A stretch of 64,000 nt of DNA from Clostridiales bacterium. GTDB taxonomy: Bacteria; Bacillota; Clostridia; Oscillospirales; Oscillospiraceae. Below, piece by piece: positions 23,684 to 33,100 of the stretch (position 1 is its first letter; each line of letters opens with the position of its first letter). The stretch covers positions 1 to 64,000 of the forward strand of contig JAHZGF010000035.1 in assembly GCA_019420945.1 (NCBI GenBank), written 5' to 3'. A program made the translations under genes and the position numbers. Below the pieces are notes generated by a model that did no database searches, was not told where the DNA came from, and saw only the letters and a program-made list of their open reading frames with translations.

Positions 23684-25312
23684 TTAAATCATCCCAAAGA
23701 ACTTCAATGCTTCTGTGATTGCCGCTTCCTTTTCCGGCGGGCATTTCGGTTGCCTGGCATCTTCGGACTTTGGCTTGTTATAGTTCTCCCGCTCGATAAT
23801 GCCATACTTCTGCTTGACCTGAGCGATATAGAGGTGGCTGACTTTCAGCCCTGTATGTTCCAACACATACTCTTTAATTTCCTCATAGGTGGCCTTGCTC
23901 TCCGCAGCGGTCAAATCCAGTTCATCCAGGTTCAACTCAACCTCGATATGCTGCTTGGCATTAAGTTTGGACAAAAGCACTATCGTCTCCACATGGTGGG
24001 TCCGGGGGAACATGTCCACCGCCTCGGCCCGGAGGGTGCGGTAGCCCAACGCCTCAAAGCGCTGGCAGTCCCGGGCCAGGGTGGCCGGGTCGCAGGAGAC
24101 ATAGACCACCCGCCGGGGGGCCATATCGGCAATGTAACCGATGACCTCCTCTGCCATGCCCTTGCGGGGCGGGTCCACGCTGATGACGTCCGGGCGCAGC
24201 CCCCGCCGGGCCAGTTCCGCCGCCGCCTCCTTGGCATCGGCGCAGATGAATTCCGCGTTCTGGAGGCCGTTGCGCCGGGCATTTTCCCGGGCATCCTCAA
24301 TGGCGGAGGGGACAATCTCCGCCCCGATGACCTGTTTGGCCTGACCCGCCAACACCAGGCTGATGGTGCCGGTGCCGCAGTACAGGTCTACCACAGTTTC
24401 ACTTCCGGTGAGCCCCGCAAACTCTGCCGCTTTCCGGTAAAGCACCTCGGTCTGCTCCGGGTTGACCTGGAAGAAGGAGGGCACGCTGAGTTTGAAGGTG
24501 AGATCGCACAGGGTGTCATAGAGGTAGTCCTGGCCCCAGAGAGTGCGGTACTGTTTACCCAAAATCACATTAGTTTTGTCCCGGTTGACGCTGAGGACCA
24601 CCCCGACTGTCAGGGGGACCGCCGCCCGGAGGGCGTCGATGAGCTCCGCCTGGTGGGGCAGGTTTTCCCCGTTGCAGATCAGGCAGATCAAGGACTGGCC
24701 GGCCCGGTTGGTGCGGACATAGACATGGCGTACCAGCCCGGTGTGGCTCACTTCATCATAGGCGGGAACAGAAAATTGTTCCATCCATCCCTTGACGGCC
24801 CGGCCGGCGGCGTCGGCCTCAGGGCGCTGCAGCAGACAGCTGGCCACATCGATGACGTCGTGGCTCCGGGACCGGAAAAAACCCACGCTGACCCCTTGCT
24901 TGCCGGACACCGGGAACTGAGCCTTGTTGCGGTACCGATCCGGGTGTGCGGCGCCATGGATGACGTCCACCGTCAGATCAAGTCCTCCAATGCGCCGGAG
25001 CGCGTCCTCCACCCGCTGGCGCTTAAAGGAAAGTTCCTCTTCATAGGTCATATGCCGCAGGGCGCACCCCCCGCACTTGGGGAAGTGGGGACAGTCCGGC
25101 GTCACACGGGAGGGAGCGGGAGACAGCACCTGCTCCACCTTGCCCCAGGCGGCAGTCTTGCCCACCTTCAGCAGCTTCACCAGACAGGTTTCACCTCGGA
25201 TGGCACCCTTCACAAAGACCGCCATACCCTCCAGTCGGGCGATGCCGTCCCCTTCGCTGGAATAACCCTCAATTTCCAGGGGGATAAGCTGATTTTTCCG
25301 GGCATTGACCAT
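23684..25312 (-). CDS. rlmD: 23S rRNA (uracil-C5)-methyltransferase, RumA/RlmD family, with C-terminal extension
   Basis: A 542-residue enzyme that uses SAM to methylate uracil C5 in 23S rRNA. The start is the ATG at 25310-25312, behind GGAGG with 8-base spacing; an in-frame GTG at 25345 is less likely. The order is: TRAM domain, FeS-type Cys cluster (CPHFPKCGGC), Rossmann motif (VVDLYCGTGTISL), SVDPPRKG, and the catalytic Cys in YVSCDPATLARD. The usual family end (HHVETIVLLSK) is followed by about 95 further residues (QHIEVELNLDELDLT to EALKFFGMI), coded by visibly lower-GC sequence. The exact uridine (U747 or U1939) cannot be told. Confidence 0.9.
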   Translation of the reverse strand: MVNARKNQLIPLEIEGYSSEGDGIARLEGMAVFVKGAIRGETCLVKLLKVGKTAAWGKVEQVLSPAPSRVTPDCPHFPKCGGCALRHMTYEEELSFKRQRVEDALRRIGGLDLTVDVIHGAAHPDRYRNKAQFPVSGKQGVSVGFFRSRSHDVIDVASCLLQRPEADAAGRAVKGWMEQFSVPAYDEVSHTGLVRHVYVRTNRAGQSLICLICNGENLPHQAELIDALRAAVPLTVGVVLSVNRDKTNVILGKQYRTLWGQDYLYDTLCDLTFKLSVPSFFQVNPEQTEVLYRKAAEFAGLTGSETVVDLYCGTGTISLVLAGQAKQVIGAEIVPSAIEDARENARRNGLQNAEFICADAKEAAAELARRGLRPDVISVDPPRKGMAEEVIGYIADMAPRRVVYVSCDPATLARDCQRFEALGYRTLRAEAVDMFPRTHHVETIVLLSKLNAKQHIEVELNLDELDLTAAESKATYEEIKEYVLEHTGLKVSHLYIAQVKQKYGIIERENYNKPKSEDARQPKCPPEKEAAITEALKFFGMI

Positions 25313-25398
25313 GATCATTTCCTCCGTGTTGTGCTTATAATCCACATTATTATAACGGAATCCCCCGGATCACGCCACGGTTTTCCGCAAAAAAACAG

Positions 25399-25427
25399 TT
25401 ATCAAACCGGTAGAATTATGTTATACT
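25399..25427 (+). promoter_or_regulatory. Promoter of the Mrp-type ATPase gene
   Basis: A -35-like TTATCA (25399-25404) and -10 TATACT (25422-25427) have 17-bp spacing, 38 bp before the start. A TATAAT on the minus strand (25349-25354) suggests the divergent rlmD promoter. Confidence 0.65.
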
Positions 25428-25464
25428 CAGGACAATGATGAAAATATAAAGGAGATTTGCGCCC

Positions 25465-26370
25465 ATGAGCGATCTGAGCTTTATCACTGACCCTTCCAAG
25501 TGGAAGGATATCACCCCGGATATGTATGACGAGATCAACGCCCAAATTGAGCAGACCTTTGAGGAGGGCTGCCATGGGGACTGTTCCTCCTGTCAGTCCG
25601 ACTGCGACCATCGGGAGAGCGCCCAGCTGCCCAAATTCGCCAAGCGGATGTACGCCGTCAACGGTGGTAAGGGCGGCGCCGGAAAATCCAGCGTCACCGT
25701 GCTGTTGGCGGGAGAGCTGGCCCGCCGGGGACTGAAGGTAGGCGTGCTGGACTGCGACATCTACACCGCCGTCATCCCCCATATGATGGGGCTCCAGGGC
25801 CCGGTGCACCGGGGGGAGGGGGGCGCCCCCATTCCCTGCAAGACCGAGTCCGGTATTGAGGTTATGAGTATTGATCTGATTCTGGACAAGCCCATGGATC
25901 CTGTGCTTTGGCCCGGAGTAGACGCCTTTAACATTCTGAACTATTTGTACACCTCCACCGCCTGGGGGGATCTGGACGTGATGCTGCTGGATATGCCCTC
26001 GGGCTGCGGTGATATCCCGCTGAATCTTTACACCACCTTCCCGGTGGATGGCACCATTGCCGTCACCAATCCCGGCGCCCTGTCTGTGGAGGCGGTGCAG
26101 CGGTGCATCAATCTGTGCATGATGCTGATGAGCCCCACGGTGGCCTATGTGGAGAACAAGAGCTTTACCGACCATCCCGTGAGCCAGGATGCCTATGTGC
26201 TGCCCCACGGCTGCGTCACCGTCTCCGTGCCTCTGTCCGGTGATATTACCGCCCTGGGAGAGGACGGCGCCCTGGAAGGGCTGGACTGTCCCGAACTGAA
26301 GCTGGTGGCGGACGTGATCGCCACCGCCGTTCAGGTCTCCGCCGGAAAGGAAAAGAAAACCAAGGCATGA
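25465..26370 (+). CDS. Mrp/NBP35-type P-loop ATPase (Fe-S carrier family)
   Basis: A 301-residue protein. It has a deviant Walker A (GGKGGAGKSS, near residue 68), a second-strand LDCDIYTAVIPHM and a Walker B-like LDVMLLDMPSGCGD. This is the Mrp/ApbC/NBP35 branch of the MinD/ParA ATPases, which carry and deliver Fe-S clusters. An N-terminal cluster CHGDCSSCQSDC (about 36-47) resembles the Cys motif of NBP35. The C-terminal CxxC that bridges clusters in Mrp proteins is missing (TDHPVS after VENKSF). Cluster carriage by the N-terminal cysteines is inferred. It is a single-gene unit. Confidence 0.85.
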   Translation: MSDLSFITDPSKWKDITPDMYDEINAQIEQTFEEGCHGDCSSCQSDCDHRESAQLPKFAKRMYAVNGGKGGAGKSSVTVLLAGELARRGLKVGVLDCDIYTAVIPHMMGLQGPVHRGEGGAPIPCKTESGIEVMSIDLILDKPMDPVLWPGVDAFNILNYLYTSTAWGDLDVMLLDMPSGCGDIPLNLYTTFPVDGTIAVTNPGALSVEAVQRCINLCMMLMSPTVAYVENKSFTDHPVSQDAYVLPHGCVTVSVPLSGDITALGEDGALEGLDCPELKLVADVIATAVQVSAGKEKKTKA

Positions 26371-26377
26371 TTTGCCG

Positions 26378-26416
26378 AATCTCCCGCTTTCCCGGAAGGA
26401 AGGCGGGAGATTTTGT
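26378..26416 (+). terminator. Intrinsic terminator after the Mrp-type gene
   Basis: The stem AATCTCCCGC / GCGGGAGATT has inner CTTTCC/GGAAGG pairing and is followed by TTTTGTTT. Confidence 0.85.
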
Positions 26417-26514
26417 TTACAATTAAGACTTTCCTTTTCCTAGGGCCTATGGTAAAATCTATCCTGAATTGATATGTATGCGCGCCCGGTTTGAGCGCCG
26501 GAAAGGACTTAGTA

Positions 26515-29268
26515 ATGAGTATTCTCAAGAAAATTTTCGGTACCAGCTCCACCAAAGAGGTCAAACGGCTGATGCCGATCGTCAATAAGATTGAGGGGCT
26601 TTCGGAGGAGTATAAGGCTCTCACCGATGCCCAGCTCCAGGCTAAGACTCCTGAGTTCAAGGAGCGTCTTGCCAAGGGAGAGACTCTGGACGATATCCTG
26701 CCGGAGGCCTTCGCAGCTCTGCGGGAGGCGGCAGACCGGGTGCTGGGTATGCGCCCCTACCAGGTGCAGCTCATCGGCGGCATCGTGCTCCATCAGGGCC
26801 GCATCGCCGAGATGAAGACCGGTGAGGGCAAGACCCTGGTGGCCACCCTGCCCGCCTACCTGAATGCCCTGGCCGGCGAGGGTGTCCACATCGTCACCGT
26901 CAACGACTATCTGGCCAAGCGTGACTCTGAGTGGATGGGCAAGGTCTACCGGTTCATGGGCCTCAGCGTGGGTCTGATCATCCACGGCCTCACCAAGGCT
27001 GAGCGGAAGGCCGCCTACGCCGCCGATATCACTTACGGCACCAACAACGAGATGGGCTTTGACTACCTGCGGGACAACATGGCCATCTATGACCGGGATC
27101 TGGTCCAGCGGGGCCAGAGCTTCGCCATCGTGGACGAGGTGGACTCCATCCTCATCGACGAGGCCCGTACCCCCCTGATCATCTCCGGCAAGGGAGAGGA
27201 GTCCACCGCCCTGTACACCCAGGTGGACCAGTTTGTGGCCGGCCTGAAGTGCCAGCGCATCGCCGAAACCGACGATAAGGAGCTCCAGGATGAGGACTCC
27301 GATGCCGACTATATCGTGGAGGAGAAGGGCAAGCACGTCACCCTGACCCCCAAGGGCATCGCCAAGGCCGAGGCCTACTTCAACATTGAAAACCTCTCCG
27401 ACGCGGAGAATACCACCCTGAACCACCACATCAACCAGGCCATCCGGGCCCGGGGTATCATGAAGCGGGATGTGGACTATGTGGTCAAGGACGGCCAGGT
27501 CATCATCGTGGACGAGTTTACCGGCCGCCTGATGTTCGGCCGCCGCTATAACGAGGGCCTGCACCAGGCCATCGAGGCCAAGGAAGGGGTCACCGTGGCC
27601 AACGAGTCCAAGACCCTGGCCACCATCACCTTCCAGAACTATTTCCGTCTCTACAACAAGCTCTCCGGTATGACGGGTACCGCCCTCACCGAGGAGGACG
27701 AGTTCAACTCCATCTATGGCCTGGACATTGTGGAGATCCCCACCAACAAGCCCGTGGCCCGAATCGACGACCCGGACCGGGTCTACAAGACCGAGGAGGC
27801 CAAGTACCGGGCCATCATTGCCCAGATCGAGGAGTGCCACGCCAAGGGCCAGCCGGTGCTGGTGGGCACCGTGTCCATTGAGAAATCCGAGCTGCTGAGC
27901 AAGATGCTGACCCGCAAGGGCATCAAGCACAACGTGCTCAACGCCAAGCAGCACGACAAGGAAGCCGAGATCATCGCCCAGGCCGGCAAGCTGGGATCTG
28001 TCACCGTGGCCACCAACATGGCCGGCCGTGGTACCGACATCATGCTGGGCGGCAACGCCGAGTATCTGGCCAAGGCGGAGCTGCGGAAGGCGGGCTACTC
28101 TGATGAGGTCATCGCCGAGGCCACCGGTTTTGCGGACACCGACAACGAGGAGATTTTGCAGGCCCGTATGCTGTTCGCGGCCTCTGAGAAAAAGTTCAAG
28201 GACGAGATTGAGGAGGAGGCCCAGCAGGTGCGTCAGGCCGGCGGCCTGTTCATCCTGGGCACCGAGCGGCATGAGTCCCGCCGCATCGATAACCAGCTCC
28301 GGGGCCGTGCCGGCCGCCAGGGCGATCCCGGCGAGACCTGCTTCTTCCTGTCCCTGGAGGACGACATTCTGCGGCTCTTCGGCGGCGAGCGCATCCAGGG
28401 CCTGATGGACCGGATGGGCGTGGACGAGGACACCCCCATCGACGCCAAGATGCTCTCCGGTGCCATTGAGAACGCCCAGAAGCGGGTGGAGTCCCGGAAC
28501 TTCCAGGCCCGTAAGGACGTGCTGGACTATGATGACGTGATGAACACCCAGCGTGAGGTCATCTATGAGCAGCGCCGGAAGGTGCTCTCCGGTGACAACC
28601 TGAAGGACTCCATCGCCGGCATGATCCGCACCATCGTCTCCGGCGCCGTTCACGGGGCCCTGGGCGAGCAGAAGCACCTGACCGCCGACAGTTGGAAAGA
28701 CGCCACCGCCGAGTTCCGGGGCGTGTTCCTGCTGCCCGACGAGCTGGTGTACACCGACGAGGAACTGGCAGCCTTTACCCCGGACCAGCTGGTGGAAAAG
28801 CTGGAGGAGCGGGCCTTTGACATCTACAACCAGAAGGAGACCATCCTGGGCGAAGAGCTCATGCGGGAGCTGGAGCGGGTGGTTATGCTCCGGGTGGTGG
28901 ATGAGTACTGGATGGAGCACATCGACGCCATGGACGACCTGAAGCAGGGCATCCGGCTCCGGGCCTACGGCCAGGAGGACCCGGTGGTGGCCTACAAGCG
29001 GGAAGGCTATGAGATGTTCGAGAACATGATCGCCGCCATCCAGGAAGAGACCGTCCGGCGCATCTATATCACCCGGGTCCGGGAGCGGGTGGAGCGCAAG
29101 GCGGTGGCCAAGGTCACCGGCGAGTCCGGCGGCAGTGACGGCACCGTCAAAAAGCAGCCCGTCCGCAAGACCAAGAAGATCGGCCGCAATGAGCTCTGCC
29201 CCTGCGGCAGCGGCCTGAAGTGGAAGAAGTGCACCTGCGCCGCCTACCACGAGAACATGGAGCAGTAA
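26515..29268 (+). CDS. secA: Preprotein translocase ATPase SecA
   Basis: A 917-residue motor that pushes unfolded proteins through SecYEG using ATP. The start is ATG 26515 (MSILKKIFG) with GGAAAGGA upstream. The order is: nucleotide-binding domain 1 with Walker A GEGKT (103-107) and DEVDSILIDEARTP, the preprotein cross-linking domain, nucleotide-binding domain 2 (VATNMAGRGTDI, GRAGRQGDPG), helical wing and scaffold, and a C-terminal SEC-C zinc motif (CPCGSGLKWKKC) that binds SecB or lipids in other bacteria. It is somewhat longer than the B. subtilis protein (about 840 residues). The stop overlaps the next start (TAATG). Confidence 0.98.
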   Translation: MSILKKIFGTSSTKEVKRLMPIVNKIEGLSEEYKALTDAQLQAKTPEFKERLAKGETLDDILPEAFAALREAADRVLGMRPYQVQLIGGIVLHQGRIAEMKTGEGKTLVATLPAYLNALAGEGVHIVTVNDYLAKRDSEWMGKVYRFMGLSVGLIIHGLTKAERKAAYAADITYGTNNEMGFDYLRDNMAIYDRDLVQRGQSFAIVDEVDSILIDEARTPLIISGKGEESTALYTQVDQFVAGLKCQRIAETDDKELQDEDSDADYIVEEKGKHVTLTPKGIAKAEAYFNIENLSDAENTTLNHHINQAIRARGIMKRDVDYVVKDGQVIIVDEFTGRLMFGRRYNEGLHQAIEAKEGVTVANESKTLATITFQNYFRLYNKLSGMTGTALTEEDEFNSIYGLDIVEIPTNKPVARIDDPDRVYKTEEAKYRAIIAQIEECHAKGQPVLVGTVSIEKSELLSKMLTRKGIKHNVLNAKQHDKEAEIIAQAGKLGSVTVATNMAGRGTDIMLGGNAEYLAKAELRKAGYSDEVIAEATGFADTDNEEILQARMLFAASEKKFKDEIEEEAQQVRQAGGLFILGTERHESRRIDNQLRGRAGRQGDPGETCFFLSLEDDILRLFGGERIQGLMDRMGVDEDTPIDAKMLSGAIENAQKRVESRNFQARKDVLDYDDVMNTQREVIYEQRRKVLSGDNLKDSIAGMIRTIVSGAVHGALGEQKHLTADSWKDATAEFRGVFLLPDELVYTDEELAAFTPDQLVEKLEERAFDIYNQKETILGEELMRELERVVMLRVVDEYWMEHIDAMDDLKQGIRLRAYGQEDPVVAYKREGYEMFENMIAAIQEETVRRIYITRVRERVERKAVAKVTGESGGSDGTVKKQPVRKTKKIGRNELCPCGSGLKWKKCTCAAYHENMEQ

Positions 29269-30068
29269 TGAGATTTGTCACCCAAACCCAACAGGGGGTT
29301 ACCTTCCTCCGGGCGGAGGGGCTGGAAGCAATTCACGGCTTTTCCACCCGGCTGGGGGGCGTCAGCCCCGCCCCCTTTGACACCCTGAATCTGGGCCTCA
29401 GCCAGGGGGACGATCCGGCCCGGGTCCGGGAGAACTACCGACGTTTCTGCACCGCCATCGGGGCGGATGTGGACCGTCTGGTGTGCTCCCGCCAGGTCCA
29501 CGGGGACGTAATACGAGTGGTCACCGCCGCCGACGCCGGCAAGGGGGTGGACCGGGAGCGGGATTATGAGGTGGACGGCCTGGTTACCAATGTGCCGGGC
29601 CTGCCCTTGGCTATCCACACCGCTGACTGTATCCCGGTGCTGTTCTATGACCCGGTCCACCAGGCCGTTGGAGCCTGTCACGCCGGCTGGCGGGGCACTG
29701 CCTTGGCCATTGCCGCTAAAACCGTGGCCAAGATGACCCAGGTTTACGGCACCAATCCCGCCGACCTGCGCTGCGCCATCGGGGCTGGTATCTCCCGTTG
29801 CTGCTTTGAGACCCGCGCCGACGTGCCTGACGCCATGCGGGAAGCCCTGGGAGTGGAGGCGGAGCCCTTTATCGATGACCACGGGGACGGACGTTTCCAT
29901 GTGGACTTGAAGGGGATCAACCGGTATTGGCTGACGGAGGCCGAGGTGCCGGCGGATCAGATCGCCGTCAGCGATGAATGTACCGTGTGCCTGACAGATA
30001 AGTTTTTCAGCCATCGCCGCAGCGGCTCCGCCCGGGGCGCCATGGCGGCAGTCATCCAACTGCCCTGA
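29268..30068 (+). CDS. pgeF: Peptidoglycan editing factor / purine nucleoside phosphorylase family (YfiH, laccase domain)
   Basis: A 266-residue protein. ATG 29268 overlaps the secA stop and fits the family N-terminus (RFVTQTQQGVTFLRAEGL...HGFSTRLGG). Zinc-site motifs are present: QVHG, HTADCIPVLFYDP and ACHAGWRGT. Family members act as purine nucleoside phosphorylase/adenosine deaminase and, in E. coli, remove wrongly made UDP-MurNAc-L-Ser. It is translationally coupled to secA and lies 47 bp before purL, which suits a purine role. Confidence 0.92.
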   Translation: MRFVTQTQQGVTFLRAEGLEAIHGFSTRLGGVSPAPFDTLNLGLSQGDDPARVRENYRRFCTAIGADVDRLVCSRQVHGDVIRVVTAADAGKGVDRERDYEVDGLVTNVPGLPLAIHTADCIPVLFYDPVHQAVGACHAGWRGTALAIAAKTVAKMTQVYGTNPADLRCAIGAGISRCCFETRADVPDAMREALGVEAEPFIDDHGDGRFHVDLKGINRYWLTEAEVPADQIAVSDECTVCLTDKFFSHRRSGSARGAMAAVIQLP

Positions 30069-30115
30069 ATCGGAATTTCCGGCACCCCAAGAGGGGCCGA
30101 GGAGGTTAGAGAGAT

Positions 30116-33100
30116 ATGAATTATGTGTTTCGCTGCTATGCGGAAAAGCGGCCCGGCTTCGACGTGGAGGCGGGCAAGGTTTTCCAGGAGCTCAAGGAAC
30201 AGCTGGGGATCGCCCGGCTGGAGGGTGTGCGCATCTTCTGCCGTTATGACGTGGACGGAGTGGAGTATCCCGTCTATCTGAAGAGCCGTACCACCGTGTT
30301 CTCCGAGCCCATGTGCGACGCCTTCTATGACGAGGAGATGCCCCAGATCCTGGGGGAGCACTCCATCCTGGCGGTAGAGTCCCTGCCGGGTCAGTTTGAC
30401 CAGCGTGCCGACTCCTGTGCCCAGTGCATCCAGCTGCTGGCGGGCTGCGAGCGCCCCATCGTCCGCTGCGCCACCATCTATGTGCTGATGGGCAGCCTCA
30501 GCAATGAGGACCTGGACAAGATCCGGGACTACCTCATCAACCCGGTGGAAACCCGGGAAGCCTCCATGGAAAAGCCCGAAACTTTGGTTCAGACCTATGA
30601 CATTCCCACCAGCGTGGCCACCCTCACCGGTTTCCGGGATAAGGACGAGGCGGGTCTCAATGAAATGCTGAGTGAATACGGCCTGGCCATGGACCTCAAC
30701 GACCTGAAATTCCTCCAGACCTATTTCCGGGATGAGGAGCAGCGGGATCCCACCATCACCGAACTGCGGCTGGTGGACACCTACTGGTCCGACCACTGCC
30801 GCCATACCACCTTCGGCACCCACATTGATGCCGTGGACATCCAGGATCCCGAGGTCAGAAAGGCCTACGAGGCCTACCTGGCGGGCCGGGTGGAGGTCTA
30901 CGGGGAGGAGAAGGCCGCCAAGCGGCCCCAGACCCTGATGGATGTGGGCACCCTGGGTGCTAAAGTCCTCAAGAAGCGGGGCGAGCTGCCCAATCTGGAC
31001 GAGTCCGAGGAGATCAACGCCTGCTCCATTCACATTCCCGTGGACGTGGACGGCCAGGATCAGGATTGGCTGCTCATGTTCAAGAACGAGACCCATAACC
31101 ACCCCACCGAGATCGAGCCCTTCGGCGGCGCGGCTACCTGCATTGGCGGCGCCATCCGGGACCCCCTGTCCGGCCGGGCCTATGTCTATCAGGCCATGCG
31201 GGTCACCGGCTGCGGCGATCCCCGGGTGCCCATGAGCGAGACCCTGGCGGGCAAGCTGCCCCAGCGTAAGCTGGCCACCACCGCCGCCGCCGGCTACTCC
31301 TCCTACGGCAACCAGATTGGTCTGGCCACCGGCATGGTCAGCGAGTTCTACCACCCCGGCTATATCGCCAAGCACCTGGAGCTGGGCGCCGTGGTGGGCG
31401 CTGCCCCGGCAGAGAATGTGGTGCGGGAAGTGCCCGCCCCCGGCGACGTGGTCATCCTGCTGGGCGGCCGCACCGGCCGGGACGGCATCGGCGGCGCCAC
31501 CGGTTCCTCCAAGAGCCACAACAAGAAATCCCTCCAGACCATGGCCTCCGAGGTCCAGAAGGGCAACGCCCCGGAGGAGCGCAAGATCCAGCGGCTGTTC
31601 CGCAACGGCGACGTGACCCGGATGATCAAGCGCTGCAACGACTTCGGCGCCGGCGGCGTCAGCGTGGCCATCGGTGAGCTGGCCGACGGTCTGTCCATCG
31701 ACCTGAACGCGGTGCGCAAGAAGTATGACGGCCTGGACGGCACCGAACTGGCTATCTCCGAGTCCCAGGAGCGGATGGCTGTTGTGGTCCGGGCGGAGGA
31801 CGCGGAGAAGTTCATCGCCGCCGCCACCGCCGAGAACCTGGAGGCCTATCAGGTGGCTGTGGTCACCGAAGAGCCCCGGATGGTGATGACCTGGAACGGG
31901 GTCAAAATCGCCGACCTGAGCCGGGCCTTCCTGGCCAGCAACGGCGCCGACAAGCATATTACCATCTCTGTCCCCGCCCTGCCGGAGGAGAATGGTGAGG
32001 AGAACTACGAGGGCGATCCCATCCAGTACTTCCAGAAGATCGCCTCCGATCCCAATATGGCCTCTCAGCGGGGGCTGGTGGAGCGGTTCGACGGCTCCAT
32101 CGGCGCATCTTCCGTGCTGATGCCCTTCGGCGGCCGGGAGCAGCAGACCCCGGCCCAGGTCATGGCAGCCCTGCTGCCGGTGGGCCCCGGCCATGAGACC
32201 AAGACCTGCTCTGTCATGGCCTATGGCTTCGATCCCTACCGCAGTGAGCGCAATCCCTTCCTGGGTGCCGCTGAGTCTGTGGTGGAGTCGGTGGCCAAGC
32301 TGGCTGCCGCCGGCTGCGACGCCAAGCTGGCCTATCTGTCCCTCCAGGAGTACTTTGAGAAATTGCGGGACGAGCCCCAGCGCTGGGGCAAGCCCTTTGC
32401 CGCCCTGCTGGGCGCCCTGTCCGCCCAGATCGGCCTGAAGGCCGCCGCCATCGGCGGCAAGGACTCCATGTCCGGCTCCTTCCTGGATATGGACGTGCCC
32501 CCCACGCTGGTGAGCTTCGCCATTGCCCCGGCCCAGGCCGACAAGCTGGTGACTCCGGAGTTCAAGAAGTCCGACGATCCCGTCTACCTGTTCACCGCCC
32601 CCAAGGGTGACTATGAGGGCACCCTGGCCATGTGGGAGCAGTTCTATCAGCTCTGCCAGTCCGGCAAGGTCCGGGCGGCCTGGGCACTGACCTCCGGCGG
32701 CGTGGCCGAGGGCCTGATGAAGATGTGCTTCGGCAACAAGATCGGCTTCGTGGGCACCGACGATCTGAAGGGCGCCAAGCTCTTCGCCCCGGCCTGCGGC
32801 TCCATCATTGCCGAGCTCACCGAGGACGTGGACTTCGGCGAGAAGATCGGCCGCACTGCCTTCCCGCCCATCCTGGAGGCCGGCGGAGCCTACCTGCCCC
32901 TGGAGGATCTCCAGGCGGTGTGGGAGAACACCCTGGAGGATGTCTATCCCACCCGGCTGAAAACCGAGGAGCCCCAGGAGTCCGAGGAGGACAAGCTGGA
33001 GGATCCCATGTCCTCCATCCACTGCGAGGCCGGCCGGAGCAACCAGGCGGACCTGGTACCGGAAATCACCTGCGAGCAGCGCTCCAACAAGGCCCCGGCC

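Noticed and set aside
23750..25438. 562-residue open frame on the plus strand
   Set aside because: Shadow of rlmD, whose motifs are intact on the minus strand.
26509..29250. 913-residue open frame on the minus strand
   Set aside because: Shadow of secA; low-complexity Leu/Gly/His/Val composition and no family features.
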